Positions 5,630 to 7,224 of a stretch of 7,224 bases of DNA are shown here, in pieces. The stretch lies in NCBI GenBank assembly GCA_946615455.1, contig CAMOHN010000050.1, forward strand, positions 1-7,224, written 5' to 3'. Source of the stretch: an uncultured Bacteroidales bacterium. GTDB taxonomy: Bacteria > Bacteroidota > Bacteroidia > Bacteroidales > Paludibacteraceae. A program made the translations under genes and the position numbers. Every line of letters starts with the position of its first letter. Within the stretch, counting starts at the first letter, position 1. The notes under the pieces were generated by a model, which was not told the DNA's origin, did no database searches, and was given only the letters and a program-made list of their open reading frames with translations.

Positions 5630-7224
5630 AACGCCTATTAGTGACCTTGTTATTGGCGGTACCTGTGTTGTTGTCAGCACAGACTGCCACCACACGGATT
5701 GAGAAAAACCTGACTGTCTTTACCGATGTAATGCGGCAGTTGGATATGAACTACTTTGACACGCTCAACTATGACCGTATGACCGAAGAGGCCATACGCG
5801 CCATGCTCAGGCAGGTGGATCCCTATACCATCTATATACCAAAAGAGCAGAATACCGACCTTAAGATTATGACCACCGGTCGTTATGGCGGTATCGGCGC
5901 ACTCATTATGATGCGTGACAGCATGATTTATATTGCCGAACCCTATGAGGGAATGCCTGCTCAACGCAACGATGTCCGTGCCGGTGACTGCCTGGTCAAA
6001 GTGGACAATTTCGTTTGCGCCGGGCAACCTACCAAGGAGGTCAGCAACCGTCTGCGTGGTGAAGCGGGCACGGTGGTTCGCCTCACCCTGAAGCGGGAAG
6101 GAGTAGCCAAACCCTTTACAGTGGACGTGGAGCGAGATGAGATTCGCCTTCCGGCCATTCCCTATTCGTATGTGGTGGAGACAGACAAAGACGGGCAGAC
6201 TCCTCGCATAGGTTATGTCTTGTTCTCTGAATTCACTACGGGCAGCGCTATGGCACTATATTCGCGCCTATTGGAGATGGACATGCAGAACGACCCAAGG
6301 TGCTCGCTTGTCTTGGACTTGCGCGGCAATGGCGGTGGCCTGATTGACGAGGCAATCAAGTTGGTCAGCCTGTTTGTGGACAAAGACACCGAGGTGGTAA
6401 CAACCAAGGGTGTGATTGCGTCTGCCAATCGCTCCTATAAAACAACCACCTCGCCTGTGTTTGCCAATATGAATGTGGTGGTCTTGGTGGACGGCTCAAC
6501 AGCTTCGGCGGCGGAGATTGTGTCGGGTAGTTTACAGGACCTGCATCGTGCTACCGTCATCGGGGAACGCACGTTTGGCAAAGGACTGGTGCAATCCATC
6601 CGACCGATTGCCTACGGCGGCAACCTCAAAGTCACGACGGCACACTACTATCTGCCCTCGGGACGCTGCATACAAGCCATAGACTATGCGCCACAACAGC
6701 GGGGCGAGAAATTGGAGCGTGATACGGCAGGAGGCATTTTGCCGGATATAGTGCTGACCGATAGCCAGAAAGTGGATATATGCTATGCCCTAACCCGCGA
6801 CCGACTTTTCTTTGACTATGCCACCCGTTTCCGCAATCGGCACGCTTCCATCGCTCCCCCATGGGATGGAGCGCAAGGATCTGCTTTTGAGGTAACGGAC
6901 GATATGGTGGACGATTTTCTAACATCCTTGGACGAAAAGAAATATGTCTATCAAACTGAGACCTCTCTCTTTATGAAGCGACTACGTGAATTGGCAGACA
7001 TGGAAGACCTTGACCCTGTCAGTCTGCAACTCATAGACAGCTTGCAATCCACTTTGCAACCCTCGTATCGCATGGCGGTGATGAAGCACAAAGACGAAGT
7101 GAAGCGTTTGTTGGGGGCGGATATTGTCGAGCGGTATTATTTCCAAAAAGGACGCATAGCCTATATGTTGCGTGACGACAAAGCACTGCTGCGTGCTGTC
7201 GAATATGTCCATAGCCAACAGCCT
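5626..7224 (+). CDS. Exported S41 C-terminal processing peptidase (CtpA/Prc family; 3' end beyond window)
   Basis: The frame is open from ATG 5626 to the right edge, giving 533 residues with no stop. Residues 1-18 look like a signal peptide (MKRLLVTLLLAVPVLLSA, then Gln19). An N-terminal helical part (20-85, with VDPYTIYIP) leads into a PDZ domain at about 86-170 (GGIGALI, EPYEGMPAQ, VRAGDCLVKVD), which binds substrate C-termini. The S41 core follows: IGYVLFSEF, LDLRGNGGGLIDEA (230-243), then VDGSTASAAEI with nucleophile Ser294, and GERTFGKGLVQ with general base Lys319 and Gln323. The 25-residue Ser-Lys gap and the Gln four residues later match E. coli Prc, so it should be active. An extra charged C-terminal region (about 380-533) follows, as in Bacteroidota members. 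It likely trims or degrades envelope proteins in the periplasm. Total family length of roughly 550 suggests only a short tail is missing. Confidence 0.95.
   Translation, partial: MKRLLVTLLLAVPVLLSAQTATTRIEKNLTVFTDVMRQLDMNYFDTLNYDRMTEEAIRAMLRQVDPYTIYIPKEQNTDLKIMTTGRYGGIGALIMMRDSMIYIAEPYEGMPAQRNDVRAGDCLVKVDNFVCAGQPTKEVSNRLRGEAGTVVRLTLKREGVAKPFTVDVERDEIRLPAIPYSYVVETDKDGQTPRIGYVLFSEFTTGSAMALYSRLLEMDMQNDPRCSLVLDLRGNGGGLIDEAIKLVSLFVDKDTEVVTTKGVIASANRSYKTTTSPVFANMNVVVLVDGSTASAAEIVSGSLQDLHRATVIGERTFGKGLVQSIRPIAYGGNLKVTTAHYYLPSGRCIQAIDYAPQQRGEKLERDTAGGILPDIVLTDSQKVDICYALTRDRLFFDYATRFRNRHASIAPPWDGAQGSAFEVTDDMVDDFLTSLDEKKYVYQTETSLFMKRLRELADMEDLDPVSLQLIDSLQSTLQPSYRMAVMKHKDEVKRLLGADIVERYYFQKGRIAYMLRDDKALLRAVEYVHSQQP

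Noticed and set aside
1..7224. Defence system, mobile element, CRISPR array, tRNA or riboswitch
   Set aside because: No repeats with spacers, no transposase or integrase motifs, no terminal repeats and no tRNA-like folds were seen. The glyA leader is only about 30 nt, too short for a glycine riboswitch.

Overview
The window looks like an ordinary chromosomal housekeeping segment from a member of Bacteroidota, most likely Bacteroidales. Four things point there. A TAnnTTTG promoter box lies in the only real intergenic region. Almost no start codon has a Shine-Dalgarno sequence. The metallophosphoesterase, glycerolipid acyltransferase and S41 protease have the sequence style I associate with Bacteroidales. 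Base composition is moderate, with no obvious compositional island. I see no mobile element, CRISPR array, tRNA or rRNA. Species cannot be assigned by eye.

Layout: eight protein genes fill nearly all of the 7.2 kb, in two divergent groups around an AT-rich spacer of about 110 bp at 3687-3798. Leftward from the spacer (minus strand): glyA (serine hydroxymethyltransferase, 2406-3686), a single-pass membrane protein with a pseudopilin-like N-terminus and unknown function (1621-2379), rsmD (16S rRNA guanine-N2 methyltransferase, 1062-1586), and an exported calcineurin-like metallophosphoesterase cut by the left edge (1-1022). The gaps are 26, 34 and 39 bp, so one transcript from the glyA promoter is plausible; a weak internal promoter may precede the last gene. 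Rightward (plus strand): a minimal IMPACT/YigZ-domain protein (3799-4158), a PlsC/PlsB-like acyltransferase (4155-5183), coaD (phosphopantetheine adenylyltransferase, 5180-5629), and an exported S41 C-terminal processing peptidase cut by the right edge (5626-7224). All three junctions in this group are 4-bp ATGA overlaps, indicating a tightly coupled operon.

Functionally the left group joins one-carbon metabolism and ribosome modification with two envelope proteins. The right group joins glycerolipid acylation, CoA synthesis and a periplasmic protease. CoaD makes the precursor of CoA, and acyl-CoA or acyl-ACP is the usual donor for acyltransferases, so that pairing makes sense; the rest may simply be growth-linked co-expression.

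I did not find a convincing novel system. The best leads are the unrecognised pseudopilin-like protein, a perfect 10-bp hairpin in the start of the rsmD coding sequence, the H-X5-D spacing in the acyltransferase motif, the stand-alone IMPACT domain, and the chain of ATGA overlaps with one strong Shine-Dalgarno before coaD. No stretch over 300 bases lacks a gene.
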